DNA of 64,000 nt from Blautia coccoides (GTDB lineage Bacteria; Bacillota; Clostridia; Lachnospirales; Lachnospiraceae), in NCBI RefSeq assembly GCF_034355335.1, contig NZ_CP136422.1, forward strand, positions 3,258,501 through 3,322,500. The letters are read 5' to 3'. Shown here piece after piece: positions 1 through 8,075 of the stretch. Numbering within the stretch: the stretch's first letter is position 1; each line of letters begins with the position of its first letter. The notes beneath the pieces are model-generated. The model worked only from the letters and a program-made list of their open reading frames with translations. It searched no databases and was not told where the DNA came from. A program made the position numbers and the translations under genes.

Positions 1-1898
1 CCAAACAACATACGGCGCTGTATCGGAAAGGCGATGCCGATACCGGCCATATAAAGAAACAGAAAAAACAGGGGAAGTACCATGGGCAGAAAGAAGTATA
101 CCGCGCTCTGTCTTGCGGTAAGCCTTCTGATCTCACTGTCTGTAGTTCCCATCCTTCTGAGCTGGTCATACTGGGAGTGGTATTTTTTACTGCTGCTCAA
201 AAGCTGCACTGCCAGGATCGCAGCACAGATGAAGATACAGATAAATGCAGCGTAGCAGCAGATAAAAGCTGTCATCATATAGATAGACTGCAGCTCCTGC
301 TTCTGTCCCTTATAGGTATACGCCAGAACAAAACTGGGACCGTCGGGACCTGCCGTCTTCTCTATGGTTTTCTGAAGCGCTTCCTGATAATCCGTATTCT
401 CCCGGTCTTTTACCATAGCTGCATAACATCCCCGTCCCTGTGTCAGCAAAGCACATGCGGCATCCGGCAGAACAAGGATGGTTTTCGTGCCGAATCCGCT
501 CTCGTTCATACTATCCTGCGCAAAAGGCCCTTCCAGCACTTTACTCAGGCGGTATGTTCTGCCCCCTGTGACAAGGGCACGCTTCCCTTTCTCCAGCTTC
601 TTTCTGTAATAGGCCTCCTGGGTCTGAACAGCGTACTCGTCATCCGATAGGGAAATCGGCGCTTTTCCCAGAAAACCTCTCAGTTTATTGTAATCTGATA
701 CTTTCATACAGAGGTCCATATTGCTCTCTGCTGCCCAGTCCTCAAATCCCTCCACTTCCTCCTGCTTGCGGTCAAGCATTTCCACCAGGATGGTGCTGTC
801 CTCAAGCTGATAAATATCATAGGCCAGATCTTCTTTGATCTTGCTGTGTTTCTCCACAAAACTCCGGCATGCCTCTGCGTCCAGTCTGCCGTAATGCTGT
901 GAGACTTCCACATCAAAGGGGACTTTTTTCTGCAGTGCATCCTCATAGGCATTTGCCATAAAAGACGCGCCTCCGAGTCCCATGAAGGTAAGCAGAAGCA
1001 GAATGGATATGACCCCCATCTGTCTGCCGTTGGTATTCAGACGGGCGGTGAGCTGGCGGTAAAAGAAGATGTTGAGATGATGCAGTCTCCTTCTGCTCTT
1101 TTTATAATGCTTCAGTATCCCTTGGGCAAGCTGCCTGTAAAAAAGCATAAGGCTTACTCCCTGTAGAATAACACCTGCTGCCATGAGAAGCATGTTGGCA
1201 AATCCTGCGAATGCGTCAATCCTCACCGTCAGCGCCACATACAGGCAGAGAAGTCCCAGTATGCCCAAAAGAACGGCTCCTGCCATTTTTAATGTGATAT
1301 TTTTCTGGCTTTTTGAAGCCCCGGTTTCATTTTGCCTGCTGTAATCCATCAGTTCCCTGATCTTCACTTTTTTAAGGATCCGGTTCTGCCTGAACAGGCT
1401 GAATGCAAACATAAAGAAAAAGCACAGAACCGTCAGAAAAATGGCTGGGACCTGAAAGGACAGATCCATATAATAGGCCTTGTCAAACATTTTAAAGATC
1501 ACCTGGCTGAGCGCCAGATAAAAGACGTTTCCCAGCAAAATCCCTGCTGCCAGTGCCGCACTTCCGATGATGAGCTGTTCAATAAGAAACAGACGGCTCA
1601 TGGCCGGCCGCTCCATTCCCATGGTCATATAGCAGGCAAATTCCCGACTCCTCTGTTCAAAGATAAAATGTGTGATATAAGAGATCAGCCATCCCAGGAT
1701 CAATACCACCATAACTGTCACACATATGAGGATGGACATCATAGGCCGCATCAGCTTGCTGAAGGAATTGATGGCATCGGAAAACAGCAGGGAGTTGTAG
1801 GCGAAGATCATGGTAATACTCAGGACAAGGGTCAGCACATAGACGGCGTAATCCCCCATACTCCGTTTTACATTTCGTAAAGCCAGCTTAGCGTACAT
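1..1898 (-). CDS. BceB-type FtsX-like ABC transporter permease (3' end outside window)
   Basis: Membrane subunit of an antimicrobial-peptide (bacitracin-type) sensing and detoxification ABC transporter. The frame is open from an ATG at 1896-1898 to the left window edge, so about 632 residues are visible and the C-terminus is missing. It starts MYAKLALRNVKRS, typical of BceB/VexP permeases. Several hydrophobic segments lie in the N-terminal third, followed by a charged region of about 200 residues that I take as the large extracellular sensor domain of BceB proteins, then more membrane segments. The start overlaps the 3' end of the ATPase gene by 11 bp, so the two are translationally coupled. 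Neighbours are the cognate ATPase, a BceS-like kinase (interrupted) and a BceR-like regulator. The transporter would normally control its own expression through that pair, which is probably broken here. The family call is firm; the substrate is not known. Confidence 0.85.
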   Translation of the reverse strand, partial: MYAKLALRNVKRSMGDYAVYVLTLVLSITMIFAYNSLLFSDAINSFSKLMRPMMSILICVTVMVVLILGWLISYITHFIFEQRSREFACYMTMGMERPAMSRLFLIEQLIIGSAALAAGILLGNVFYLALSQVIFKMFDKAYYMDLSFQVPAIFLTVLCFFFMFAFSLFRQNRILKKVKIRELMDYSRQNETGASKSQKNITLKMAGAVLLGILGLLCLYVALTVRIDAFAGFANMLLMAAGVILQGVSLMLFYRQLAQGILKHYKKSRRRLHHLNIFFYRQLTARLNTNGRQMGVISILLLLTFMGLGGASFMANAYEDALQKKVPFDVEVSQHYGRLDAEACRSFVEKHSKIKEDLAYDIYQLEDSTILVEMLDRKQEEVEGFEDWAAESNMDLCMKVSDYNKLRGFLGKAPISLSDDEYAVQTQEAYYRKKLEKGKRALVTGGRTYRLSKVLEGPFAQDSMNESGFGTKTILVLPDAACALLTQGRGCYAAMVKDRENTDYQEALQKTIEKTAGPDGPSFVLAYTYKGQKQELQSIYMMTAFICCYAAFICIFICAAILAVQLLSSSKKYHSQYDQLRRMGTTDSEIRRLTARQSAVYFFLPMVLPLFFLFLYMAGIGIAFPIQRRMLF

Positions 1899-2655
1899 GG
1901 GCAACATCACCGCCTAACATGGACATCACATCCAGAATCTCCTGGAAGAATGTTTTTCTTTCTTTTTTCCCTTTCCGCATCTCCGTAAAAATACGCCCGT
2001 CCCGAAGGAAAAGGATCCTGCTGCAGTGACTGGCTGTAAAGGCATCGTGGGTAACCATCAGGATGGTGATCCCCATTTCCCGGTTCAGGTCATCCATGGT
2101 TTCCAAAAGCCTGGCGCTGGACGCGGAATCCAAAGCTCCGGTGGGTTCATCCGCCAGCAGCAGGCGAGGTTCATTGACCAAAGCTCTGGCACAGGCACAG
2201 CGCTGCTTCTGTCCCCCGGAAACCTCTAACGGAAATTTATTCAATTGATCCAGGATTCCCAGTCTGCCTGCAACGGCCTTTACTTTCTTTCGGATCTCCT
2301 CCTTCGGTGCCCGGCGTATGGTCAGAGCCAGTTCTATATTCTCCCCCAAAGTCAGGGTATCCAAAAGATTATATTCCTGGAATACAAATCCCAGGTTTTC
2401 ACTTCTGAAATGCGCGATCTCCCGCTCTGACAGCTTTGTGATATCTTTTTTGTCCAACAGGATCCGTCCGCCGGTTGGCTCATCCAGTGTAGAGATACAC
2501 TGGAGCATTGTGGTTTTGCCGGAACCGCTGGCACCCATGATACCCACGAACTCGCCGGACTCCACAGTAAAACAGACATCGTCCAATGCCTTTGTCACAT
2601 TTGCGTTCTCTCCATAATATTTGGAGACATGTTCAATACTCAGTAATGGTTCCAT
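1888..2655 (-). CDS. BceA-type ABC transporter ATP-binding protein
   Basis: ATPase partner of the downstream FtsX-like permease. About 255 residues. Visible motifs are Walker A GASGSGKT (about residue 40), the Q-loop in FVFQEYNLL, signature VSGGQKQR, Walker B LLLADEPTGALD and the switch histidine in MVTHD. This is the MacB/BceA/LolD type of ABC ATPase. I start at the ATG (2653-2655) because GAGGTGAT lies a few bases upstream; an in-frame GTG at 2662-2664 overlaps that ribosome binding site and is less likely. The gene overlaps the permease start by 11 bp. It follows the kinase gene after about 70 bp. With the kinase split by an IS element, induction of this transporter probably depends on read-through or a local promoter. 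Function as a peptide-antibiotic transporter ATPase is inferred from family and context. Confidence 0.9.
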   Translation of the reverse strand: MEPLLSIEHVSKYYGENANVTKALDDVCFTVESGEFVGIMGASGSGKTTMLQCISTLDEPTGGRILLDKKDITKLSEREIAHFRSENLGFVFQEYNLLDTLTLGENIELALTIRRAPKEEIRKKVKAVAGRLGILDQLNKFPLEVSGGQKQRCACARALVNEPRLLLADEPTGALDSASSARLLETMDDLNREMGITILMVTHDAFTASHCSRILFLRDGRIFTEMRKGKKERKTFFQEILDVMSMLGGDVAHVR

Positions 2656-2723
2656 ACTTATCACCTCGGGTACAGGGTATCATATCTGCCCTTTTCAATG
2701 TATCTCACATTCTTGCAAAAATC

Positions 2724-3554
2724 TTACTTTTCCGTAAGAATCTGCAGGCAGATGGTGAACCGGGTATAAACGCCCTCCTCAGAGCAGACCCCCAGATCGG
2801 TCCCGAGCCTGTCACATATTTTCTTGCACAGGTACAGACCCATGCCGGTAGAACGGTGGTTTTCCCTGCCGTTTTTTCCTGTAAAACCCTTCTCGAAAAC
2901 CCTTGGCAGATCCTCCGAAGAGATGCCGCGACCATTATCCTGAATGTGAAGCAGCAGCTTATCTTCCCCCGGAGTCTGCCAGAAAAAGGTTATTTTGGGA
3001 GTCACTCCCACTCTTTTGTAGGTGACCGCATTGTAAATGATCTGGTTCAAAACGAACAAAAGTGCTTTCTCATCCGCATAAACTCCGGGTATAGTCTCCG
3101 GAATATCCAGGGCAACCTGATTTTGTATCAGGAGCTGCTTATTCATAGAAAGACATTCCCTGATAACATTCCCTGTATTTACCTTCTGTATCAGAAAGTC
3201 CGAGTGGGGGCTTTCGCTTCGTCCAAAATACAGGATCTGTTCTGAGAGATGGTTCATTTTTTCAAGTTCCAGAAGAACGGCTCTGTTATCCTGCGTCTTT
3301 TCTCTTCCCGCAATGAGAGAGATGACGGAAATAGGCTGCTTCATATCATGTACATAGCTTTCCAGAAGCTCCCGGTATTCCCGCTGCAGTCTTCCCGCTT
3401 CCTCGGTCTCCTCCAGCATGGATCTGGTGCACTCCTTCATCAGACAGTAATATCCTGCCTCTTCCCAGGTATCTGCGCCTTTCCACACCTGTGGAAAGAG
3501 ATACTTTTTATCCAGACTCTCCATAAGAACAGCCATTTTATGAAAATACTTCCT
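2724..3554 (-). pseudogene. BceS-like histidine kinase, 3' part (interrupted by IS110)
   Basis: C-terminal part of an intramembrane-sensing BceS-type kinase. It has the dimerisation/phosphoacceptor helix with SYVHDMKQPIS (H is the phosphorylated histidine), N-box around LNQIIYNAVTYK, G1 DNGRGI and G2 STGMGLYLCK. The native frame begins at the IS junction (about 3554). The missing N-terminus, with two membrane helices, lies at 5137-5316 beyond the IS110 element. Removing the element with a CT core joins the two parts in frame as ...FLKKR/KYFHKMA..., giving about 336 residues, the normal BceS length. The fragment is open into the element, and an ATG at 3570-3572 inside the IS could give a soluble product with seven IS-encoded residues. 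I see no strong ribosome binding site there. The sensor is probably lost. Confidence 0.9.
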
Positions 3555-3610
3555 ACTATTATATAAAGTCATAGTCTTTCTTTACCTTTTCTACAGGTTT
3601 GACTATGCTA

Positions 3611-3760
3611 TTTTAAGATACTGTGGATTGGTTATCACCTCCTACCACTTGATGGTTTAAAAAAGGCTCCAACCACAGTCTCTTTGTTTATTTGTTAATC
3701 AGTTAGTTACCGCATGACGGTTTATCAAGAAGTAGGTTACGATTGCAAGGAGCCCTGTGG
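3611..3760 (+). ncRNA. Candidate IS110 bridge RNA (target- and donor-binding loops)
   Basis: Two consecutive stem/internal-loop hairpins precede the transposase. Hairpin 1: CTGTGG+TTGG (3621-3631) pairs with CCAACCACAG (3669-3678); the internal loop strands are TTATCACCTCCT (3632-3643) and TTAAAAAAGGCT (3657-3668), capped by ACCA/TGGT. The left strand shares TCACCTCCT with the copy-2 target flank (38457-38465). AAAAAAGG in the right strand is complementary to CCTTTTTT at the copy-1 target. Hairpin 2: 3692-3700 pairs with 3741-3748, capped by ACCG/CGGT. Its left loop AGTTAGT (3701-3707) equals the element's right end before the CT core (5128-5134). Its right loop AGTAGG (3731-3736) is complementary to the left end CTACT. 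This is the arrangement established for IS621-type bridge RNAs. The RNA ends are guesses. Confidence 0.75.
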
Positions 3761-3801
3761 ATCTTAAGACAGTATCAATACTTTATATCAGGAGGTCCTA
3801 T

Positions 3802-4977
3802 ATGATTTACGTAGGAATTGATGTCGCAAAAGATAAGCATGATTGCTTTATCACAAACTCTGATGGCGAAGTCCTTTTCAAGGCTTTTACCATCAAAAAC
3901 AATCTCGATGGGTTCGACGAGCTTTATCAGAAAATAGAATCCGTTATGGAAGATGCTTCTAAAGTAAAAGTAGGCCTAGAAGCCACTGGACACTATAGTT
4001 ACAATCTTCTCGGATATCTGCTTGATAAAGGTCTGGCCACCTTTGTTATCAACCCGTTACATACTAATCTGTACAGAAAAAGTCTAAGCCTTAGACAGAC
4101 GAAAACGGATAAAGTTGATGCCCATACAATTGCTTCTATGCTAATGTCTGACGTGAACTTAAAGTCCTACTCAGACACATCGTATCACAACGAAGAGCTT
4201 AAGTCACTTACTCGCTATCGTTTTGATAAAGTTAAAGAACGCGCGAAGCTTAAAACATCTATATCCCGTCTTGTATGTATCCTTTTCCCTGAGTTAGAAA
4301 AGCTTGTTCCAACACTTCATCAGAATTCTGTTTATGAGTTACTCTACGAATTTCCTGGTGCAAAACAGGTAGCTAATGCACATCTCACAAGACTTTCAAA
4401 TCTTCTTGAAACCGCATCTAAAGGCCACTACACAAAAGAAACCTCTATCGCTTTTAGAGAGGCTGCAAGAACCTCTATCGGTTCAAATATGCCAGCTAAA
4501 TCGCTTGAATTAAAGCACACCATTAAGCTCATTAGAGAGCTAGATTCTGAAATCGAAGAGATTGAAAACGAGATTAAAGTCATCATGGATGAAATCAATT
4601 CTCCAATCCTTAGCATTCCTGGAATCAGCTATCGAATGGGTGCCATGATTATTGCTGAAATAGGTGACTTTAGCCAATTCGACTCTCCAGATAAGATCCT
4701 TGCTTATGCAGGAATGTCGCCTTCTACCTATCAATCCGGCCAGTTAGATAACTGTTATGCCAGAATGGAAAAACGTGGTTCTAGATACCTTAGATATGCT
4801 CTGTTTAATGCAACCGCATATGTTTGTCTATGGGATCCAACCTACAAGGCTTATCTTGCCAAGAAACGAGCTGAAGGCAAGCATTACTATGTTGCAATGT
4901 CTCACGCGACCAAGAAACTAGTTCGGCTAATTTATCATCTCGAACGCACTGGACAGCAATACCAAAAAGCAATCTAA
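3802..4977 (+). CDS. IS110-family transposase (DEDD recombinase), copy 1
   Basis: 391-residue RNA-guided-type recombinase of the IS110 family. The N-terminal RuvC-like DEDD domain shows GIDVAKDKHD (first Asp), GLEATGHY (Glu) and KTDKVDAHTIA (last two Asp). A central helical region follows. The C-terminal transposase_20 domain has SIPGISYRMGAMIIAEIGD and LAYAGMSPSTYQSG, which holds the candidate catalytic serine. The start is the ATG at 3802 because AGGAGG lies six bases upstream; the frame extends 15 codons further 5' but without a ribosome binding site. The length is typical of a full, uninterrupted enzyme. The protein is identical to the one at 38713-39888, so the element probably moved recently. 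The noncoding region upstream probably encodes its guide RNA. Confidence 0.95.
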   Translation: MIYVGIDVAKDKHDCFITNSDGEVLFKAFTIKNNLDGFDELYQKIESVMEDASKVKVGLEATGHYSYNLLGYLLDKGLATFVINPLHTNLYRKSLSLRQTKTDKVDAHTIASMLMSDVNLKSYSDTSYHNEELKSLTRYRFDKVKERAKLKTSISRLVCILFPELEKLVPTLHQNSVYELLYEFPGAKQVANAHLTRLSNLLETASKGHYTKETSIAFREAARTSIGSNMPAKSLELKHTIKLIRELDSEIEEIENEIKVIMDEINSPILSIPGISYRMGAMIIAEIGDFSQFDSPDKILAYAGMSPSTYQSGQLDNCYARMEKRGSRYLRYALFNATAYVCLWDPTYKAYLAKKRAEGKHYYVAMSHATKKLVRLIYHLERTGQQYQKAI

Positions 4978-5136
4978 TTCTTCCAACATCATATCTTCTT
5001 GTCAGAGCATCATACTCGATGCTCTATTTGTCATGCAATTTTCAAGGTACTGATTGCGATGAATAAGTCATCGCCACTATACTCAAAACATCTCTGTTTT
5101 TGAAACTATTTATTGACTTTCTTTAATAGTTAGTCT

Positions 5137-5316
5137 TTTTTTGAGAAAACAAATCAGATTCCACAGCACAAGAACGCCCATATAAACCATCCCAAGGGGC
5201 AGGATCTGAAACCATGTAAGACCCAAGGCCCGCAGATACAAAGAGGCAGCACACAGACAGAGCACCTGCAAAAGTATAGGTACCGCCTGCTGCCGCCAAT
5301 ACATTCTCCCACTCAT
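5137..5316 (-). pseudogene. BceS-like histidine kinase, 5' part (interrupted by IS110)
   Basis: N-terminal about 60 residues of the kinase whose remainder is at 2724-3554. It encodes two closely spaced hydrophobic helices separated by only a few residues (roughly 12-32 and 36-58), the intramembrane-sensing layout of BceS kinases. The ATG (5314-5316) overlaps the stop of the response-regulator gene as ATGA, showing the original bceR-bceS coupling. Reading continues nine residues into the IS end and stops at 5110. The product would be a membrane stub without catalytic domain. Confidence 0.88.
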
Positions 5317-5981
5317 ATGGAATACCCCTGCCCATACCGGGTCCGGATCAGATCCCCCGCATCCAGTTCCTTTAATTTGCCTCTGAGACGGGTTATATGG
5401 ACACTGAGGGTATTGTCATCAATATAGACCTGATCATCCCACAGCTCCTCAATAAGATCCACTCTTCGGATCACCTCTTTCGGGCGGGAGAAAAGGCAGG
5501 CTAAGAGAAGGGTCTCCTGCCTGGTCAAAAAAATCTCCCTGTCTCCCCTGCGCAGCTTTCCCTTGGCGGGCAGAAGGCAGAAATCCTGCCATATGATTTC
5601 CCTCTCTGCCTCCGCATCCGGGTAGCTGCGCCGGAGCAGAGCCTCAATCCTGGCAAGCAGTATGGGCATTTTATAAGGCTTACGCACAAAGTCATCCCCG
5701 CCCATAGTCATGCCATACAGCTCATCCATATCGGTGTCTCTGCTAGTCAAAAAGATAATGGGAATTTTTGAAAAGCGCCGGATACTCCTGCATATCTCAT
5801 ATCCGTCTCTTCCCGGAAGCGTGACATCCAGAAGCACAAGATGCACTTCCCCTCTTCCCACAATGTCCTCCGCATCCTCAAAGTTCTCAGGCACCACCAC
5901 CTCATATCCATGGTTTTCCAGATCCCTGGAAAGCTCTCTTTTCAGAACCTGGTCATCTTCTGCTGCCAGTAGCCTCATCAT
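5313..5981 (-). CDS. BceR-like OmpR-family response regulator
   Basis: About 222-residue two-component response regulator. The receiver domain comes first, with acidic pocket AAEDD near the N-terminus, phospho-acceptor Asp in LVLLDVTLPGRDG, a conserved Thr/Ser in FLTSRD and Lys in VRKPY. A winged-helix Trans_reg_C domain follows and ends RTRYGQGYSI. I start at the ATG pair 5976-5981 behind GGAGGAG; an upstream GTG/ATG in the same frame lies inside the 3' end of the FAD oxidoreductase gene. Start and stop both overlap neighbours, so it is cotranscribed with the kinase. In BceRS systems it activates bceAB when the transporter meets a peptide antibiotic. Its own kinase is disrupted here, so it may be orphaned or depend on cross-talk. 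Confidence 0.88.
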   Translation of the reverse strand: MMRLLAAEDDQVLKRELSRDLENHGYEVVVPENFEDAEDIVGRGEVHLVLLDVTLPGRDGYEICRSIRRFSKIPIIFLTSRDTDMDELYGMTMGGDDFVRKPYKMPILLARIEALLRRSYPDAEAEREIIWQDFCLLPAKGKLRRGDREIFLTRQETLLLACLFSRPKEVIRRVDLIEELWDDQVYIDDNTLSVHITRLRGKLKELDAGDLIRTRYGQGYSI

Positions 5982-7404
5982 CTGCGGTATCTCCTCCCTG
6001 CTGCTCCCCAAATGTCTTCAATATAGCGCGCGCTGTACACAGGCCGTTTGCCGAAGCCTGCATGAGTCCTCTGGTGATCGATGCGCCGTCTCCCATGGAG
6101 CGCAGCCCTTTTATATTTGTCTCGAATTCTGTATTGACCAATACCTTATTGGAATAGAATTTAACCTCCACCCCATAGAGCAGAGTCTCATCACTTGCGA
6201 TCCCCGGTGTAACCTTGTCAAGGGCTTCGATCATCTCCACCACAGCCACCATGATCCGGTGGGGAAATACCAGGGACAGATCCCCGGGAACCGCGTCCTT
6301 AAGCGTAGGTATGATATTATTCCTTGTAAGCCGTTCAGCAGTAGTTCTTCTGCCTCTCTTAAAATCCCCGTACCTCTGCAGCAGGATCTTTCCGTCACTT
6401 AGCATGTTGCCAAGCTGGGCAATATGCTTGCCATACTCAATGGGAGAACGGAAAGGCTCTGTAAAGTTTTTGGATACCAGCAGGGCAAAGTTTGTGTTGT
6501 TCGTTTTTTTGTCTTTGGATTTGTACGCATGGCCGTTCACCACGGCAAGGCCGTTCTCATAATATTCCGCGGAGACTTCACCGGAAGGATTTGTACAGAA
6601 AACCCTCACTTTATCATCAAAGGTAGGGGTATAGTACACCAGCTTCGCCTCATACAGCTTTTCATTTAATTCCTTCATGATCTCGTCACGGACTTCCACA
6701 CGGACACCCACGTCCACAGTACCGTTCTTTGTCTCTATGTGATGTCCGTTGCAAACTCCTGCAAACCACTCCGAGCCTTCCCGGCCCACACCGGCCGCGA
6801 TCTGCGGCGCGTAAAAAGTTTCCTGTTTGTCCGTCACCACACCTTTTACTTTTCCGTCCTCAATGAGGATATCCTCCACCATGGTCATAAACAGAATCTC
6901 CACACCTTCCGCCAGAAGATGCTCCTGCAGCCGTGTATAGATCTTATAGCCCTCCTCTGTACCCAGATGACGGATAGGACACTCAATGAGCTTTAAATTG
7001 GCGCGGATGGCCTTTGTACGGATATCCCATATGGCCGCCTGGTCGTCAATTCCGTATACCTTTTTGTCAGCCCCGAATTTCAGGTAGATCTCATCCGCTT
7101 CATGGATCAGCTTTTCCGCCTTTTCATAGCCAAGGATTTCGGGGAGCGTGCCTCCCACATCCGGTGACAGGGAAAGCTTTCCGTCTGAAAAAGCTCCCGC
7201 CCCCGCAAACCCTGTTGTGATGGAGCAAGGCTTACAGCCGGCGCAGACATTGGTTGTCCGCTTTGGACAACGGCGTTTCTCTATGCATCTTCCCTTTTCG
7301 ATCATCAGAACCTTTAACCGGGGATTTTGGCGTTTTAATTCATAGGCACAGAAAATTCCCGAAGGACCTGCACCGATAATGATCACATCGTATTTATTAT
7401 CCAT
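5953..7404 (-). CDS. FAD-dependent NAD(P)-type oxidoreductase (COG2509 type)
   Basis: 483 residues. The N-terminal Rossmann motif is YDVIIIGAGPSGIFCAYEL followed by an acidic residue in MIEKG, typical of FAD binding. Three closely spaced CxxC-like cysteines (RRCPKRTTNVCAGCKPCSIT, about residues 44-62) precede FAGAGAFSDGKL, the hallmark of the uncharacterised FAD dehydrogenase group related to HI0933/YhiN-like proteins. The C-terminal flavin motif GDGASITRGLMQASANG is present. GGGAGG lies upstream of the ATG. The 3' end overlaps the start of bceR by about 29 bp. The substrate is unknown; members of this group are common single-copy genes in Clostridia. The name should stay general. Confidence 0.85.
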   Translation of the reverse strand: MDNKYDVIIIGAGPSGIFCAYELKRQNPRLKVLMIEKGRCIEKRRCPKRTTNVCAGCKPCSITTGFAGAGAFSDGKLSLSPDVGGTLPEILGYEKAEKLIHEADEIYLKFGADKKVYGIDDQAAIWDIRTKAIRANLKLIECPIRHLGTEEGYKIYTRLQEHLLAEGVEILFMTMVEDILIEDGKVKGVVTDKQETFYAPQIAAGVGREGSEWFAGVCNGHHIETKNGTVDVGVRVEVRDEIMKELNEKLYEAKLVYYTPTFDDKVRVFCTNPSGEVSAEYYENGLAVVNGHAYKSKDKKTNNTNFALLVSKNFTEPFRSPIEYGKHIAQLGNMLSDGKILLQRYGDFKRGRRTTAERLTRNNIIPTLKDAVPGDLSLVFPHRIMVAVVEMIEALDKVTPGIASDETLLYGVEVKFYSNKVLVNTEFETNIKGLRSMGDGASITRGLMQASANGLCTARAILKTFGEQQGGDTADDEATGSRR

Positions 7405-7511
7405 TTTACTGCCTCCCTTATATCGTACAAGCTGTCATCTGGTCCGCTGCTGTCATTATAACATACTTGCGCCGCCATGTGCCTGAAAATTCTTCCAACA
7501 TACGGGCAGTA

Positions 7512-8075
7512 TCAGAAAAACGTATAGACCAAGCCTCCCACGATCCCCGTACCTATCATAACCGCCACTGGGTTTACCCTCCATCTGCGCAGCATAAAAA
7601 GCGAAGCCAAAAAGACCAGAACGGCTGTCCAGTCCGCTGTCTTTATCTCAGATACCACCGATGTCCCTGTAAAGGACAGCAAAAGGATCGTAAAAGCCGC
7701 AGAGATGATAAGCCCAAGGGAAGCCGCCTTCAGACCGTTCAGCAGCTCTATGATATACTCTGACTTCTGGTAATGCTGAAACAGCCTGTATAAAAAAGCC
7801 GAGATGCTGATACCGGAGATCACACACCCAAAGGTGGCCAGAACCGCTCCCGGTATTCCCGCTATCTGTATACCAATAAAGGTAGAGGTGTTTACCGCCA
7901 GAGGCCCCGGTGTCATCTGGGATATCGTAATAATATCCGTAAATGTCTTCTGTGATACCCACGCAAAGCGCTCCACCACCTGTTCCTGTATCAGTGGTAT
8001 AATGGCATACCCGCCTCCGATACTGAAAAGCCCGATCTGGAAAAATGTCACTGCAAGCCGAAGAAGCTTACCCAT
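7512..8075 (-). CDS. Chromate transporter family protein, second half-size subunit
   Basis: 187-residue membrane protein of the CHR (chromate ion transporter) family, short form. Motifs are FFQIGLFSIGGGYAIIPLIQ near the N-terminus and QMTPGPLAVNTSTFIG, the conserved PGP-type signature of the family; five to six hydrophobic segments follow. The ATG (8073-8075) has GAGGTGA just upstream and overlaps the end of the first subunit by 8 bp, so the pair is translationally coupled. Short-chain CHR proteins work as pairs encoded side by side with opposite membrane topology. Chromate resistance is only the family label; in a gut anaerobe the natural substrate may be another oxyanion. Confidence 0.88.
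   Translation of the reverse strand: MGKLLRLAVTFFQIGLFSIGGGYAIIPLIQEQVVERFAWVSQKTFTDIITISQMTPGPLAVNTSTFIGIQIAGIPGAVLATFGCVISGISISAFLYRLFQHYQKSEYIIELLNGLKAASLGLIISAAFTILLLSFTGTSVVSEIKTADWTAVLVFLASLFMLRRWRVNPVAVMIGTGIVGGLVYTFF

Larger units (their letters stand above)
3553..5136 (+). mobile_element. IS110-family insertion sequence, copy 1
   Basis: The stretch 3551-5137 recurs, identical as far as I can compare by eye, at 38462-40048; identity stops abruptly at both ends. There are no terminal inverted repeats, as expected for IS110. A CT dinucleotide occurs at both ends (3553-3554 and 5135-5136). Treating CT as the recombination core restores an uninterrupted kinase reading frame here and the yqeK/rsfS junction at the other copy. 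The element carries one transposase gene, about 250 bp of 5' noncoding DNA that looks like a bridge-RNA gene, and about 160 bp of 3' noncoding DNA containing an AGAGCATC/GATGCTCT hairpin near 5005-5026. The empty target here reads ACTTC-CT-TTTTTT. Confidence 0.95.

Noticed and set aside
3551..5137. Terminal inverted repeats or a several-bp target duplication for the IS110 element
   Set aside because: Ends show no inverted repeats; the only shared flank consistent with both copies is the CT core, as expected for IS110.
6215..6562. Plus-strand frames opposite the FAD oxidoreductase and other genes
   Set aside because: They mirror the codons of well-supported minus-strand genes and lack ribosome binding sites or recognisable domains.
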